Source: Plotosus lineatus
Lineage: Eukaryota > Chordata > Actinopteri > Siluriformes > Plotosidae
DNA: 64,000 nucleotides
Assembly (NCBI GenBank): GCA_024760905.1
Contig: CM045733.1
Location: 24,887,501-24,951,500 of the forward strand
Direction: 5' to 3'
Positions within the stretch are counted from its first letter, which is position 1, and each line of letters starts with the position of its first letter. The notes beneath the pieces are model-generated. The model searched no databases, was not told where the DNA came from, and worked only from the letters and a program-made list of their open reading frames with translations. Below, in pieces: positions 34,990 through 60,403 of this stretch. The position numbers and the translations under genes are program-made.

Positions 34990-36290
34990 CATAATTGGTG
35001 TTTACGTCTGGGGCTTCTGGAATGGCCATGATGGAATCATGACTCCAACACAAAAGATGTCAATTGAAACAAAGGAGAGGATTATCAAACTTCGTAAAGA
35101 AGGTAAATAATCATGCAATGTTGCAAAAGATGTTGGTTGTTCCCAGTCAGAGGTATCTAAAATCTGGACCAAGTACAAACAACATTGGAAGGTTGTTAAG
35201 GGTAAGCATACTGGTAGACCGAGGAAGACATGAAAGCGTCAAGACAGAAAACTTAAAGCAATATGCCTTGAAAACAGAAATTTTACAGCAAAACAAATGA
35301 GAAACAAATGGGAGGAAACTGGAGTCAACATCTGTGACCAAACTGTAAGAAACTGGCCACAGGAAATGGGATTTACATACAGAAAAGTGAAATGAAAGTC
35401 ATCATTAATACTTAAACAAACAAACAAACAAACAAAAAAAACAAGGTTACAATGAGCTAAGGAAAAGCAATCGTGAACTGTGGATGACTGGATGAAAGTC
35501 ATATTCAGTGATGAATCGCAAATGTGCACTGGACAAGGTGATAATGCTGGAAATTTTGTTTGGTGCCGTTCCAATGAGATTTATGAAGAGGACTGCCTAT
35601 GGGGCTGCAAGTCAGGTAAAGGCACTGGGAAGACGGCTGTCATTACATCTTCAATAAATGCACACGTTTACATTGAAATTTTGGACACTTTTTTTCATCC
35701 CATCAATTAAAAGAATGTTTGGAGATGATGAAATCATTTTTCAAGATGATAATGCATCGTACATAGAGAAAAATCTGTTAAAACATTCCTTGAAGAAAGA
35801 CACATAAGGTCAATGTCACGGCTTGCAAATAGTCAGGATCTCAATCCAATCGAAAATCTGTGGTGGAAGTTGAAGAAAATGGTCCATGACAAGGCTCCAA
35901 CCTGCAAAGATGATCTGGCAAAAGCAATCAGAGAAAGTTGGAGCCAGATTGATGAAGGGTACTATTTGTCACTCATTAGATCCATGCTTCTGATTATGTT
36001 ATTAAAGCCAGAAGTGGTGCATTGAAATGTTCTTTTGTTGTTGTTTTTATTATGATTCCATAATTTTTTCCCTCAAAATTGAGTGATTCCATAATTCATT
36101 CCCCTTGTTTGGTCTAAAAAAGTAACTTACCGACAAAAAAAATTCTTGATTTCTTTTAGTGTTTCTTTAAGCCTGAAAGTTGCCATTTGAAATTACTTTA
36201 ATTATCTGTGATTTGGTTTATTTCTGCAAAATTAAACAACTGAATGAACATCCTCCGAGACTGGTGATTCCAAAATTTTTGCCAGGGGTT
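34990..36290 (+). mobile_element. Tc1-like transposon, decayed, left terminus missing
   Basis: The transposase relic starts near 35042 (MTPTQKMSIETKERIIKLR) and keeps the DDE pieces: VIFSDESQMC (first Asp), FQDDNASYIEKN (second Asp) and SQDLNPIENLWWKLK (Glu of DD34E). Frameshifts and stops break it. The right terminus is caacccctggcaaaaatttt read on the minus strand, ending at about 36290. No matching left terminus is seen. The right end abuts the start of segmental unit B. Confidence 0.88.
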
Positions 36291-36292
36291 GG

Positions 36293-37161
36293 AACAGTTC
36301 ATGTAGTCTTTAAAGTGTTGCCTTCCTTTTCAAAAGTAATTGTATATAATCGTTTATAATAAAGTATATAGTCTGGTTATTTTAGGATTTTAAAATAATG
36401 GTCATACAAGGGGACCGGCTCTGTTTGTGTGTAATTTTCAATTGGCCGAAAGAAGGGCACAGGGAATTAACATACGCAATTCCATTGGTTTACGCGTTTC
36501 AGTATGCAAAGAAGACCACTATCTATCCAGACAGTTTTATCATTGAGCGTCAAAGTAGTTCCAAAGTGTGCAACATTTAAATTAGTAAAAATACAAACAC
36601 AATGTGTTTATATTAAAATATATGTTGTGTTTTGCATTTTTATACATGTATGAATTAAATTCTCACGACTCTTTGGTTGTGTTAAATAATGGTTTGATAT
36701 GGCGGAGGGATAATGTTACTTTCGCGCGTCAAAATATGCCGTTATAGGAGTAGGATTAGTCCGCAGCACGGTTCAGACCCAATGCAGAGTGGTTACAGAG
36801 AGCACAGGCGTAACTTCATGTCTAAAATTGAGCGCTTTTCGCCTTAATACAACGCCAAGTTGGTTTTCCTTGGCGTTTATTAAGGCATCCAGCGTCACCC
36901 AGGATTCTACCACAGTAAGGATTTTACATCTCTGGGCTCAGGATTGACTTTTTTTCCACTGGCGGCGGTTTTTTTTCTGAGCCGCTGCACTGCTCGGGAT
37001 CGAACAGGACGTTCACCTCAGCTCATCCCAGTGTGTCTATTCCACGCGTGACGTTTCATTCCATTCTATTGCGTCACAGAGAACAAATACAAAAACATAG
37101 TAATATACACCAATAGCAGAGGATTCTGTTCCACTCTCACCACATGCGCTGAAAAAAAAGT
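36293..37161 (+). promoter_or_regulatory. 5' flank / 5' UTR of pim3 copy 2
   Basis: Matches the copy 1 flank with several small indels and substitutions. The inverted repeat (ccttaatacaacgccaag / cttggcgtttattaagg) and the CRE-like half site cgcgtgacgtttc are kept, so this copy could be transcribed. Confidence 0.5.
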
Positions 37162-48601
<11,440 letters not shown>

Positions 48602-49636
48602 AAGAACTGGGAATCTATGGACATTTAATCTGGATCCCTGTCTTTGTCAGACTTACAGATCCTCTTTTTTTTCTGTAGGGAATTAATTTATTACAGTTTG
48701 CTCTTCCTTTCAATCTTATTATTTTTATTTATTTTTATTATTTTTATTTTTTTAGCAAATCACAAGATTTGTTTCCTAATTGGAAACATTTGCTGTTTGG
48801 GTGGACGTACCAGCTGTTGTTGTTGTTATTATTATTATTCTTATTATATTGTTTTTTGTTGTTACATGGCTGGTTTATGCATCTGGCAAGCCTCCAACAC
48901 AGATGTGGCTGCTCTCATAGAGCTTGGACAAATTTTAGTTATTTAAATGTTTTAATTTTTGATTTGGAGTGCCTTTTGAAAGCTGCTGTTGTGAGGCTTT
49001 CATTGTTTTCTTTAAAGGTTTCCCCTGAGCTGGCTTGGATGTCACCTGGTGTCTGGTGGTCAACCATTGCATGTGAACCTCCAGCTAGTTCAAGGGTCTC
49101 ACATTGGGTTGACCAATAGAAATACTTGAAATGCACACGCCCACTGCATCTCTTTCTAAAGCTGCTCAGTCACATTTTAGCCTCTGTAGGCTGTCTAGAG
49201 AAGAAACTATTTTTTTCTTTCTTTGAATGTGTATAGAGATTTGGTATAACCGCTGTACCTTCTGAGGGTGTGGAACACTCCCTACCCTCAGCTTACTCCT
49301 CTGCTCCTCATCCCACTGCTGAAACTTATTGTCTCCTGGGGTTTGGTGGACCTGGGCGTGAAAATGCACAATCAATGCAATATTCATGACAGTGCTTTTA
49401 TTTTTTCTTCTTCTTGTACAGTTTCTTTGAATTTAATTTATTTGTACTATAGACATTCCACAATCTGTGGCTATTTATTTTTTATTTATTGTCATGCTTA
49501 AATCCCAAATTTTGCAAATCTCTATATGGCCTTTTTTGTTTGCATTCCTGGTGTGTTTTTTACATTTGGACAAGAGATGGTGGCTGCACTGAAGCTGTTG
49601 TCAATGTTATAAGGAATAAAAACAAGGTTTACTTAA
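48602..49636 (+). promoter_or_regulatory. 3' UTR of pim3 copy 2
   Basis: Matches the copy 1 UTR with small indels. The ATTTA-rich segments remain, and AATAAA lies at 49615-49620. Confidence 0.6.
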
Positions 49637-50397
49637 AGAGCGATGAATGTTATTTAATTTATTCTTGGTTATTGTCATTTGAATTCAAAACCATTTTGGG
49701 GGTGGAGGGGGTTCTGTGTAATCTCCCTATTACTGATGGAAATGTATTGCAGAATAGCAATGGGATGGGAGTATACCTCTCACTGGCTGCAGAGATTTAT
49801 GTTAGATATTCTCTCTATAGTCAAAGTTGGATGAAATCCTATTTTTATACGAGAACATTTCAATTAAAATTCCGTTTGTACAGAACTCTTGTGTCTCTGT
49901 TTTGCAATAACCTGTCTTCACGAAGCGCAACACTGCCAATTTGGTTACTGAACTGCAGGAGTGCTCATTAGCTTTGTAAACGAAAATAAATATTAATGTA
50001 GACTTATCAATTCTGAACATTTAAAAGGTGATACATCATGCTGTAATTCGATGTACTATTTGTTAAACAAATTAAATATAGTAGCTCTTATAAATGAGCA
50101 GAATATCAATACATGAAGCAAGAATGCTTATGAAACTGGTGGGAGTGTGGAAATTTGTGAAAATTGGCTGATCAGGATGGTAGCACCACGTCCTGTGACA
50201 TCACCTACTGTTTGTGCTGAACATGACATCATCACCAACAAACTAACCCAGCATTACATCATCTACTGACTGACTGACCTACATATTTTGATGATTTTCA
50301 GAGATACAGGAGTGCTACCACCCTGACTTAAACAATCATTGAGCCCAGTGATTGGTTCAATCATAAACTAAAAATTAAAAAGAAATTAAATGTAGTT

Positions 50398-50560
50398 AAC
50401 AAGTTCACTTCACAGCAAGAAGACCTGCTTTGATTCCTGGTCTCAGGGAACCGAAATGAAAGCTGTTCAGGTTGTACCCTCCCCTCACCTGGAGTTGGCC
50501 GAGATAGGCACCAGCTGCCTCGCGACCCTAATTAGGATTAAGAAGAATAGAAAATAAATT
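50398..50560 (+). mobile_element. Family-2 SINE, internally deleted
   Basis: A head remnant (aacaagttcacttcacagca) joins directly to the L2-like tail (tcgcgaccctaattaggatt). Confidence 0.75.
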
Positions 50561-50582
50561 AATTTATGAACAGCCTTGTTGC

Positions 50583-53190
50583 CCCCCCCCCCCCAATCTT
50601 GGTGCCCACATGTTGGGTTTCTCCCCGTTTGACGAACAGATACCTTCCCTTTGCCTTCGGGTGGGGGGACGGGTTCTGACTGTTGTTTCTGCTTATGCAC
50701 CAAATGATAGTTCAGAGTACTCACCCTTCCTGGAGTCTTTAGGGGGTGTGTTGCAGAGCGTTCCCCCGGTAGACTCACTTGTTGTCCTGGGAGACTTCAA
50801 CGCCCATGTGGGCAACTATAGTGACCTGGAAGGGTGTAAATCGGTGGATACAGCCTCTCCAGTCTGAACCCGAATAGTGTTTTGTCGTTAGACTTCTGTA
50901 CTCATCACAGTTTGTCTATCATGAACACCATGTTCGAACATAAGGGTGTCCATAAGTGCACTTGGCACCAGGACACCCTAGTTCGCAGTTCGATGATCAA
51001 CTTTGTAGTCGTGTCACTGGACTTGTGGTCGCATGTTCTGGACACTCGGGTGAAGAGGGAAGCTGAGCTGTAAACCAATCACCACCTTGTGGTGAGCTTG
51101 CACTGATGGTGGGGGAGGCTGCCCTCCAGACCTGGCAGGCCCAAGTGTGTCGTTAGGGTCTCCTGGGAACATTTGGTGGAGTCTCCAGTCAGAGAGGCCT
51201 TTAACTCCCACCTCCAGCAGAGCTACAACTACGTCCCGAGGGAGATGGGTGACATGGAATTCGAATGGTCCATGTTTCATAGCTCCATTGCTGAGGCGGC
51301 AGCCCATAGCTGTGGCCGGAATGTCATAGGTGCTTTTCGTAGCGGTAATCCTCAAACCCGGTAGTGGACATCTGCGGTGATGGGGCCGTCCAGCTGAAAA
51401 AGGAGGCTTTTTGGGCCTCATTGGCCTGTGGGACTCCCAAGGCAGCAGACAGGTACTGGAAGGTCAAACACACTGAAGCTGTTGCAGATGCAAAACCTCG
51501 GGCATGGAAGGAGTTTGGTGAGGGCCTGGAGAGTGATTATCGGTTGGCCTCAAAAAGGTTCTGGACCACCATCCAACACCTCAGGAGGGGGAAGCAGTTC
51601 TCCACAAATACTATTTACAGTGGAGGTGGGGAGCTGCTCACCTCGACTGGGGACGTAGTGGAGAGGTGGAGGGAATACTTTGAGGGCCTCCTCAAGCCCA
51701 CCAACATGCCCTCCATGGAGGAGGAAGACTCTGGAGGTTTGGGCGGGGGTCTGACCATCACTGGAGCTGAGGTCACTGAGATAGTCAAAAAGCTCCTCAG
51801 TGGTTGGGCTCCGGGGATGGATGAGATCTGCCCTAAATATCTCAGGGCTCTGGATGCTGTAGGACTGTCTTGGTTGACACATCTCTGCAACATGGCGTGG
51901 TCATCATGGGCCATACCTCTTGATTGGCAAACCAGAGTGGTACTCCCCCTTTTTAAAATGGAAGAACAGAGGATGTGTCCCAATTACCATGGAATCACAT
52001 CTGCAGCCTACTCGGAAAAGTCTACACAGGGGTACTGGAGAGCAGGATCTGACTGACAGTTGAACCTCAGATTCAGGAGGAACAATGTGGTTTTCTCTTG
52101 GCCATGGCACTCTTGATCAACTCTATACGCTCCACTGGCTCTTGGAGGGGAATGGGAGTTTGCCCAATCTGTTCACATGTGTTTTGAGGATTTGAAAAAG
52201 GCTTTCGACCGTGTCCCTTGGGCTATCTTGTGGGGTGTGCTCTGGGAGTACAGCATTCCGGACTTTGTTTCTGGTGTGGGTTGGAGTCTTCCAAGGTTGT
52301 CCATTGTTACCAATTCTCTTCATAATTTTTATAGACAGAATTTATAGGCATAGCCTAGGTGTTGAGTGGTTTGGTTTGGTGGCCATCGGATCTTATCTCT
52401 GCTTATTACAGATGATGTCCTTTTGGCTTCATCAAGCCGGGACCTCCAGCTCTTATGGGAGCGATTTGCAGTTGAGTTTCCTGGGATGAAAAGCAACACC
52501 TCCAAGTCCGAGGCCATGGTTCTCAGTCAGACAAAGTTGGAATGCACCCTCCGGGTCAGGAATGAGGTCCTGCCCCAAGTGCAGGACTTCAAGTATCTTG
52601 GAGTCTTGTTCACGAGTGATGGAAGAATGGAGCAGGAGATTAACAGACGGATTGCTGCAGCCTCTGCTTTGAAGCGGAGTCTGTACCGGTCTGTCGTGGT
52701 GAAGAGGGAGCTGAGCCGCAAGGCAAAGCTCTCAATTTACCAGTCGATCTATGTTCCAGTCCTCACCTATGGTCACGAGCTTTGGGTAGTGATCAAAAGA
52801 ACAAGATCGCGGATACAAGTGGATGAAATGAGCTTCCTTCGTTGGGTGGCGGGGCTCTCCCTTAGGGATAAGGTGAGGAGCTCAATGATCCAGGGAGAGC
52901 TCAGAGTAGAACTTCTGCTCCTCCGCAATGGTAGGGGCCAGTTGAGGTGGCTCAAGCATCTGGTCAGAACACTTTTCAAACGCCTTCCTTTTGTGGTGTT
53001 TTGGGCATGTCCAACCAGGAAAAGACCTCGGGGTCGACCTAGAACACACTGGAGGGAGTATATCTCTCGGATTATCTGGGAATGCTGGAAGAGCTGGAGT
53101 AAATGGCTGGGGTGAGGGACGTCTGGACCTCATTGCTTAGGTTGCTGCCCCCGCAACCGGACCCCAGAATAATTGGATGAATATGATGAT
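50583..53190 (+). mobile_element. LINE-B copy 2, EN and RT to 3' end
   Basis: It begins inside EN after a C-run (50583-50594). EN motifs are LVVLGDFNAHVGNYSD and [14 protein letters not shown] pieces are FEDLKKAFDRVPWAIL and LLITDDVLLASSSRDLQLLW (the ADD motif now TDD), with long frames at 51364-52056 and 52366-53115. The C-terminus TRKRPRGRPRTHWREYISRI is followed by a short 3' UTR and ATG-rich tail repeats. Many frameshifts. Roughly 85-88 percent identical by eye to copy 1a/1b. Confidence 0.85.
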
Positions 53191-53261
53191 GATGAATCTA
53201 TGAATAAACTCATTTTTAAAAATTACAAATCACAGGTGTGTAAAAAATTCATACACCTGTA

Positions 53262-53360
53262 TGGAAGAGTACATCCTGGACAGCTCGCCAGGCCATTGCA
53301 GGGCAGAAACACGCTGATATCTATGCAGCTACTCTTGTCGAAAATCAGCGATGGTTTGCA
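53262..53360 (-). mobile_element. Glu-SINE fragment, L type
   Basis: Contains only the junction region (ctggacagctcgccaggcca to cagctactcttgtcg). Confidence 0.65.
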
Positions 53361-53842
53361 AAGTTGTCAATTTTCTTGCAAATAATTTGTTTTTCTTTCA
53401 CAAGAAGTAACGAGTTGGAGACTTTCACATGGAAAGTTTGAGACTTGCTGGCACCTTCTATCTTCTTTCTATTTTGTCATCATTTCAAGTTTATTCGCAT
53501 TTTTTTGCCCAAGGAATACAAGAATAAAAAGTGAATGGATTGAGAACAAAAAACCTCAAAACGCAAGTGATTTACAACAGGAGATTCGCTTTTCCCCCAA
53601 ACTTTCTGCAAACCAATCACAAGTTTCTTGCAAAGCAGTCACAAAAATTATACGTATTTAAGATGCAAAATATTCATCCCATGTGGAGTCACAAAACATC
53701 TTTACACAACTTTCAATTCGAGCAAAAAGAATGGCAGAAAATCAATTCAAATCAGTTTCTTTTATATCACACCTCTGGTGTGATATATATAAAAAAAAGG
53801 TTCCAAAAACACAATATGCTTAGATGTAGCTGATAGAAATTA
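53361..53842. other. No gene seen; short palindrome at 53763-53787
   Basis: tatatcacacc and ggtgtgatata form an 11-bp stem with a 3-nt loop. The 100-codon frame at 53531 has no motif. Confidence 0.45.
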
Positions 53843-53910
53843 TAAATTCATTATAATAATGAATTATTATATTATATTATTATATAATGAATTCATTATT
53901 ATATAATGAA
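53843..53910. repeat. AT-rich palindromic tract
   Basis: Repeated aattcattata / tataatgaatt blocks in both orientations, able to form a cruciform. It leads into an (attc)n SINE tail end. Confidence 0.75.
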
Positions 53911-54930
53911 TCCATTCATTCATTCATTCACTGAACCACTTAATCCTAATTAGGGTTGCAAGGAGGCTGGTGCCCATCTCAGTTGAATTTGGGTGAGGGC
54001 AAAGTACAGTCGGCCCCCTTCTTACAAAAACCCCTGAATACGAAAAATCAAGTATACGGAAAACATTTTCCTAAATTTTTGTCCTCTGCATACAAAACAA
54101 CTTCTTACGAGAAGTGCCAAACGCGCCATTCAAATGCGCCATTCAAACATTCAAACAATGCGTGAGTTGCTCTCTCATTGGCTGTCTCCCAACATCCCAC
54201 CCCGCTGGCCTCCCATTGGCTAGGAGGGATGACGCAGCTCCCTCCCATTGGCTATCTCTCAACATCCCGCCCCGCTGGCCTCCCGCCGGCTAGGAGGGAT
54301 GACGCTGTCGTTCCAACTTTGTTCATGTTTGTGTGAACCGTGTTCATGTTTGTGTGTCATTCCAACTGTATTTTATGACTCAGGCTTTTAACCTTCCATA
54401 AACATTTGTAAGATTATAACTCTGCATAGTCAACACACGTGCGCGTGCACACACATGCGCTCACACACACACACACACACACACGCACGCGCATATGATT
54501 CCCGGTGAAGGTGATTCCCGGTGCAATGGTCATTGTAAGATTATAACTCTGCTAAGAAGACATGGTCAACACGAAGTAAGTACCTTTAAAGCTATGCTTT
54601 TATCATTTTTAAAGGGTAGTCTTGGGAGCCTTGGAACGAATCACATGTTTTACATGTAAAATGCACCTCTACTTACAAAAACTCCAGGTTCCAAAAAAGG
54701 CGCTGGAACGGATTAATTTCGTAAGAAGGAGGCCGACTGTACTGTATTGCCTGGTCAGCTCGCCAGGCAAATACAGTGCAGAAACATGCTGAAGGCAATC
54801 GAATGGCCTACTCTTTATGAACGACTGAAATGGTTCTTTTACATGCGTCTTTCCACAGACATTGAGAGACATGGCTGGCCTTTGATGACCCCTGGAGGGG
54901 CAGCAGTGACAACTTGTGATAGTTTGAACC
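53911..54930 (-). mobile_element. Glu-SINE, L tail, split by a Tigger-like MITE
   Basis: The tail side (acttaatcctaattagggtt) lies at 53911-54006 and the body plus partial head at 54740-54930. The Tigger-like element is inserted at a TA between them, so the two parts join as one SINE. Confidence 0.85.
54007..54739. mobile_element. Tigger-like MITE ('cagtcggccccc' family), copy 3
   Basis: TA plus cagtcggcccccttcttac on the left, and gtaagaaggaggccgactg plus TA on the right. It is the cleanest copy. The block cattggctgtctcccaac is duplicated in tandem. A (CA)n tract at 54462-54484 is bracketed by two copies of taagattataactctgc. Confidence 0.9.
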
Positions 54931-56034
54931 TAATAGAAATTAATTCAATTAACTAAAATAAATTAGGAACTGAGTAAATAGTGTTTTTAGGAGAAAATGT
55001 TATCATCCGACACTGAATCTTCTCTTTATTAGCCGCTTGAGCATAATACTGTATCATCACTGAATAAACAATGGCTTCTTTAATGTATATCAGCACAGTG
55101 TACTAGCATGGTGATGACATCTGTTCAAATTGCATATATTGTAAACTGTATTGCTTTAAAGACCCAACTCCCAGGCTTTTGACATGTAAATGGCCATGTT
55201 AACTTAATCAGACCTTCTTTAAAGGAAGAGCATGAACATCTGCCTCTCTGTAAACCCGCTTTTAAATTCAGCGAGCGTATGCCTCTGTTTCTCTTCCTGA
55301 GCTTCAGTCTTATCAGAGGGAGCTTATGTCATAAATCTGGACTCGTTAATTGGAAGAAAACCAAAGCAATTAAATCTGTAAAATGGTTTCTGTAGTATGT
55401 GCTGTTAACTGAGCCACCAGTTTCATGAGATCACCATAAACTTCTTTCAACATGAACTTACTTTACTTTTATTTATTAGATGTAGCAAATCAACCACAAA
55501 ATAAATAGATAGATAAATAAATAAATAAAAAGAAAATAAATAAATAAATTCTAATCACTTCAAGACACACTTAGCTACTGCGATGAAAACAAATGCATGG
55601 CAATTAAGGGACATCAGTGATTTTTTTTTTTCTCCAAGTGAGAATGTTAAATGAGTGACAGCTTGAGTGTTGGCATGTATTCAGTGATAACTGCATGCAG
55701 ATCAGGGCCTGAGCTGGTATAGTTGGCGCTCTGTCCCACTCAGTGCTAAGATCACACTGACAACCTGACAGACAAGAAGGAGGATGCCAGATGAGCATGT
55801 GGACCTTCAGAGTACACAGACAGAGAAGTGGGTGGAACACGGGCAAACAGGGACTCCACCAGTGTGAAATATGGACAGAGAAATTGCAAGAGAGAAAACG
55901 GCAGTAAGAATTGAGGATGGTGAGGAGAATCTGCAGCCAACATTAAAAGTTTGCTTAATAAATAGTTTAATGAATAGTTTCATTAATAGTCATTAATGGC
56001 CCACTGTATATTGCTGATCCATAGTTAATGCCGA
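54931..56034. other. No gene seen; (AAAT)n at 55497-55549
   Basis: AT-rich. The microsatellite aaataaata with agat interruptions is the only clear feature. Confidence 0.5.
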
Positions 56035-56775
56035 CTATATATTATTGGTATAGTCAACATCATCTTTGAACAAGACTCCGGGATACTGGAACTCCTCCAC
56101 TTGGGGCAGGACCTCATTCCAGACCCGGAGGGTGTATTCCACCCTTTTTTGGCTGAGAACCATGGCCTGAGACTTGGAAGTGCTGATTCTCATCCTGGTC
56201 ACTTTGCACTCAGCTGCGAATTGCTCTAATGAGAGCTGGAGGGCCCAGATTGATGAAGCCAAAAAGACAAGTTATCCGCAAAAAGCAGAGATGAGATCCG
56301 ATGGACACCAAGCCGGAACTCCTCAACGCCATGGCTACACCTAGAAATTTTGTCCATAAAAATGATGAACAGAATTGATGACAAAGGACAGCCTTGGCGA
56401 ACTCCACCTCTCACTGGAAAGGAATTCAACCTGTTGCTACCAATGCAGACCAAGTCCGGCTCCAGTGATACAGAGACCAAATGACTTGTAGCAACAGGTT
56501 CGGTACACCATATTACCAGAGCACGCCCCACAAGATAGACCAAATGATAGGGTAAAAATCCTTCTCTAAATCTACAAAACACGTGTGTACAGATTGGCCA
56601 AATTTGGATGCCACCTCCAGGATCCTGTATTGTATATAGAGTTATTGAGAGTGCTGCAGACAGGATGAAAACCACATTGTTCCTCCTGAATCTTGGGTTC
56701 AACCATCGGTCGGATTCTCCTCTCGAGCTCCCCTGCATAGAATTTCATTTCTAACCCCCAGTATTTGAGAAGCAC
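56035..56775 (-). mobile_element. LINE-B copy 3, RT fragment
   Basis: Minus-strand pieces read GGVRQGCPLSSILFIIFMDK, ISRCSHGVEEFRLGVHRI, SKSQAMVLSQKRVEYTLRV and LLFADNLSFWLHQ (ADD changed to ADN), with frameshifts. Neither end of the element is present. Confidence 0.8.
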
Positions 56776-56824
56776 TGGTCTAAAGACATGTAGATTAGGT
56801 CGACTGAGTCGTCTAAATGGCTCA

Positions 56825-56990
56825 GAGGTGTGTATGTGAGTGTGAATACTTGCTTGGCTCTGAGTTATCCCTGTAAAATATTGATGAACTGTTGCAAGTG
56901 TATTTTGCCTCTATCTCAATATGACAGCTGGGATTGGTTTCAGCCCCACAAAAAAAAAAAAAAAGGATAAAACTAATAGATAATGGATAG
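56825..56990 (+). mobile_element. SINE/L2-like 3' fragment with A-run
   Basis: tgacagctgggattggtttc and an A-run (56948-56963) followed by ggataa and gataatggat resemble the 3' part of family-2 SINEs. Confidence 0.45.
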
Positions 56991-57034
56991 AATAATAACC
57001 CAATGACCATTTTACAAACAAGCATGCTTGGACG

Positions 57035-57362
57035 TTTATTTATTGATTTCTGAAGATACTTAATCTTAAGTAGAGTTGCTCGGAGGCTGGCACCCATCTC
57101 AGTCAACTCTGGTAAGTAGTGGGAACACCCTGAACAGCTATCCAGGCCATCACAGGGCCAACTAACACACACAACCATTCACACTTATACTGACACCTAG
57201 GGGTGATTTGCAACGGCCAATTAGCCTACTGTGCATGTTTTTGGACTGTGTGAGGAACCTGCAGAAAACCCACCCAAGCTTGTGGTGGAACATGCAAACT
57301 CCACCCAGAATCAAACCCAGGTGTTATTGCTGTGAGATGGAGGGGCTGCATGCTTAGTCACT
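57035..57362 (-). mobile_element. tRNA-derived SINE, family 2
   Basis: The minus strand runs from a decayed head near 57362 through gagtttgcatgttccaccac to an L2-like tail at 57040. Confidence 0.75.
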
Positions 57363-57974
57363 GATTTTGTTTTGTTGAGACAAAGTTAAATATATGGCAA
57401 GACCAGTAGACTAACCATATCCCTGACCCGTGAACAAAACAAATCCCAGTGCAAATACAGACAAGGCCAAGAAAAGTCCTTAAGATAATAAAACAAAATA
57501 ATTATCTCTGGATTCATGTTTGATTTGAATGATACAGCCCTGGTAGATACACTGATCAGCTATTACATTAAAAGCACTGACATATGAGGAGAATACCAGT
57601 GGTACTTGTGTTGGTCTGTCCTCAGTGTTGATGGGTTGACAGCAGGAAAATTGTTTTCATATTGGATCTGAGTGACTTTGAAGAGGGCTAAACTTTGATG
57701 GCTAGATGCCAGTTAAGAACAATTCTGAAATGGCAAGTTTTGTTGGATGCTCCATGTACATAATGGTTGAACAAAGGACAGCAGTGAACTGGCAGTATGG
57801 TCACTCAAGGCTCACTGATGCATACGGGGAAGCTTTTTTCCTGCATGGCAGCTGCCACAGCCCACAAATTGCTCATGAAATGCTGGCTATGATACAACGG
57901 TGTCAGAACACAGTGCAATGCAACTTGATGAGCATGCCATGTTCGTATGAAGCCAGCGGCATATAAACACGAAA

Positions 57975-58076
57975 ACATTGATTATTAAATTGTTATTCCC
58001 TGCTCTTTTTACAAGTCCATGTGCTCTGTCTTCAAGTTCTTTCTTGCCATGCTGTCAGTTCCTTGTATCACTTCAT
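57975..58076 (+). repeat. ~100-bp dispersed direct repeat, first copy
   Basis: ttgttattccctgct ... agttccttg ... cacttcatt recurs at 59372-59475 with modest divergence. It interrupts the Tc1 relic. Confidence 0.75.
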
Positions 58077-58391
58077 TATTAATTAACAGCTGCTGTAGCA
58101 CAACCTGCTGAAGAAATTAATGTTGGTTATAATAAAAATGTGTCAGTATATACAGGTTTTTGCTCCTTGCAACATATAAGGCTGCCAGCCGCAAACTTGT
58201 CAGAGTGCCAATGCTGACCCCGGTGCACCATTGACATCATCTACACTGATGCTTTCTAAAGCATGTAGGAATTAGAACTCAACCTTGTCTTTCAAATCAA
58301 GTTGATGCCCAGGTGTGTGTCAGTTCCTTACCTGGGATAACAACAGAATGTATAATGGGAAGAAGGCGGTGGATGCAGTATGATGCCCTGG

Positions 58392-58623
58392 TAAGGTAAG
58401 TGGTAAAGTCTGTTGGGTTTTTACACCAGAGCCCTGTGGCTCATCAGGCCGGTGCTTATCGCCGGTTTCTCTAGCGCGAAGCAACTAGGAGTCCAACTCC
58501 TCCTGGATGGGATGCTAGTCCATCGCAGGTTACCTTCTCAGTATATTTTTACTGGTACCCATTTATACTGCTGGGTGAACAGAGGCTCACTTGTGGTTGA
58601 GACCTTGCCCAAGGGTCTTAGCA
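58392..58623 (+). mobile_element. 232-bp retroposed insertion in the Tc1 relic
   Basis: A 12-bp target duplication atgatgccctgg lies at 58380-58391 and 58624-58635. The insert contains gggatgctagtccatcgcag and cttgcccaagggtctta, phrases typical of fish SINE bodies. The tRNA-like head is not evident, so the family is unassigned. Confidence 0.7.
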
Positions 58624-59025
58624 ATGATGCCCTGGGCAGTGTTCTAATTGAAAACTTTATGTCCTGGCATTTCTGATTTTCTGATATCTACCTAAATACT
58701 GCTGTAGACCAAGCGAACCCATTCCTGACAACAGTGGCAGTGGTTTTCCGTGCAACAGTGCAAAACTTGTTCAAGAATGGTTTTCCAACCCCCAAGGTGT
58801 CCAATTTCCCTGAATGATCAGATATAGAGATCAGCAGAGGCTACACCTCACAACTTACACCTCAACCTACACTTACACCTCACAACCTATACATCTGCAA
58901 CTCACTTTGTGCCAGATACCACAGCACAGCAAGTCTTCAGGAGCCGATGCCTCAATGGGCTAGAATTATTTTTTCATCACAAAGAAGTCTTACAGTCTCC
59001 GGCAGGTGATGGTCATATTATTGCC

Positions 59026-60149
<1,124 letters not shown>

Positions 60150-60197
60150 TCTTCTTCTTCTTCTTCTTCTTCTTCTTCTTCTTCTTCTTCTTCTTCT
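60150..60197. repeat. (CTT)n microsatellite
   Basis: About 16 uninterrupted CTT units; possibly a relic of an antisense RTE-type (AAG)n tail. Confidence 0.95.
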
Positions 60198-60403
60198 CAT
60201 GTTCCTTCCATGAACTGTGGGGTGAAGGACACAGTTTTCTATCTCATCCTTTCAACATCATGCTAGTTTATCTTTGTCAACTCCATGTCATTTTTGATTG
60301 TCCTTTGTTATTTATAATGGTTTTGATCAGAGCAAAAGCATAGGATCCAAGAGTAAGCAAAGAACAGACATAATTAGGTATTCAGGTGATCTTATCTACT
60401 GTT

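Larger units (their letters stand above)
57549..59025 (+). mobile_element. Second Tc1-like transposon family, strongly decayed
   Basis: It starts tacactgatcagctattaca, a common fish Tc1-like terminus. Related blocks follow in transposon order: ctgagtgactttgaagaggg (57669), cacaaattgctcatgaaatg, agtgccaatgctgaccccgg and gtgccagataccacagcaca (58911). No long frame survives. A repeat (57975-58076) and a 232-bp insertion interrupt it. Confidence 0.7.
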
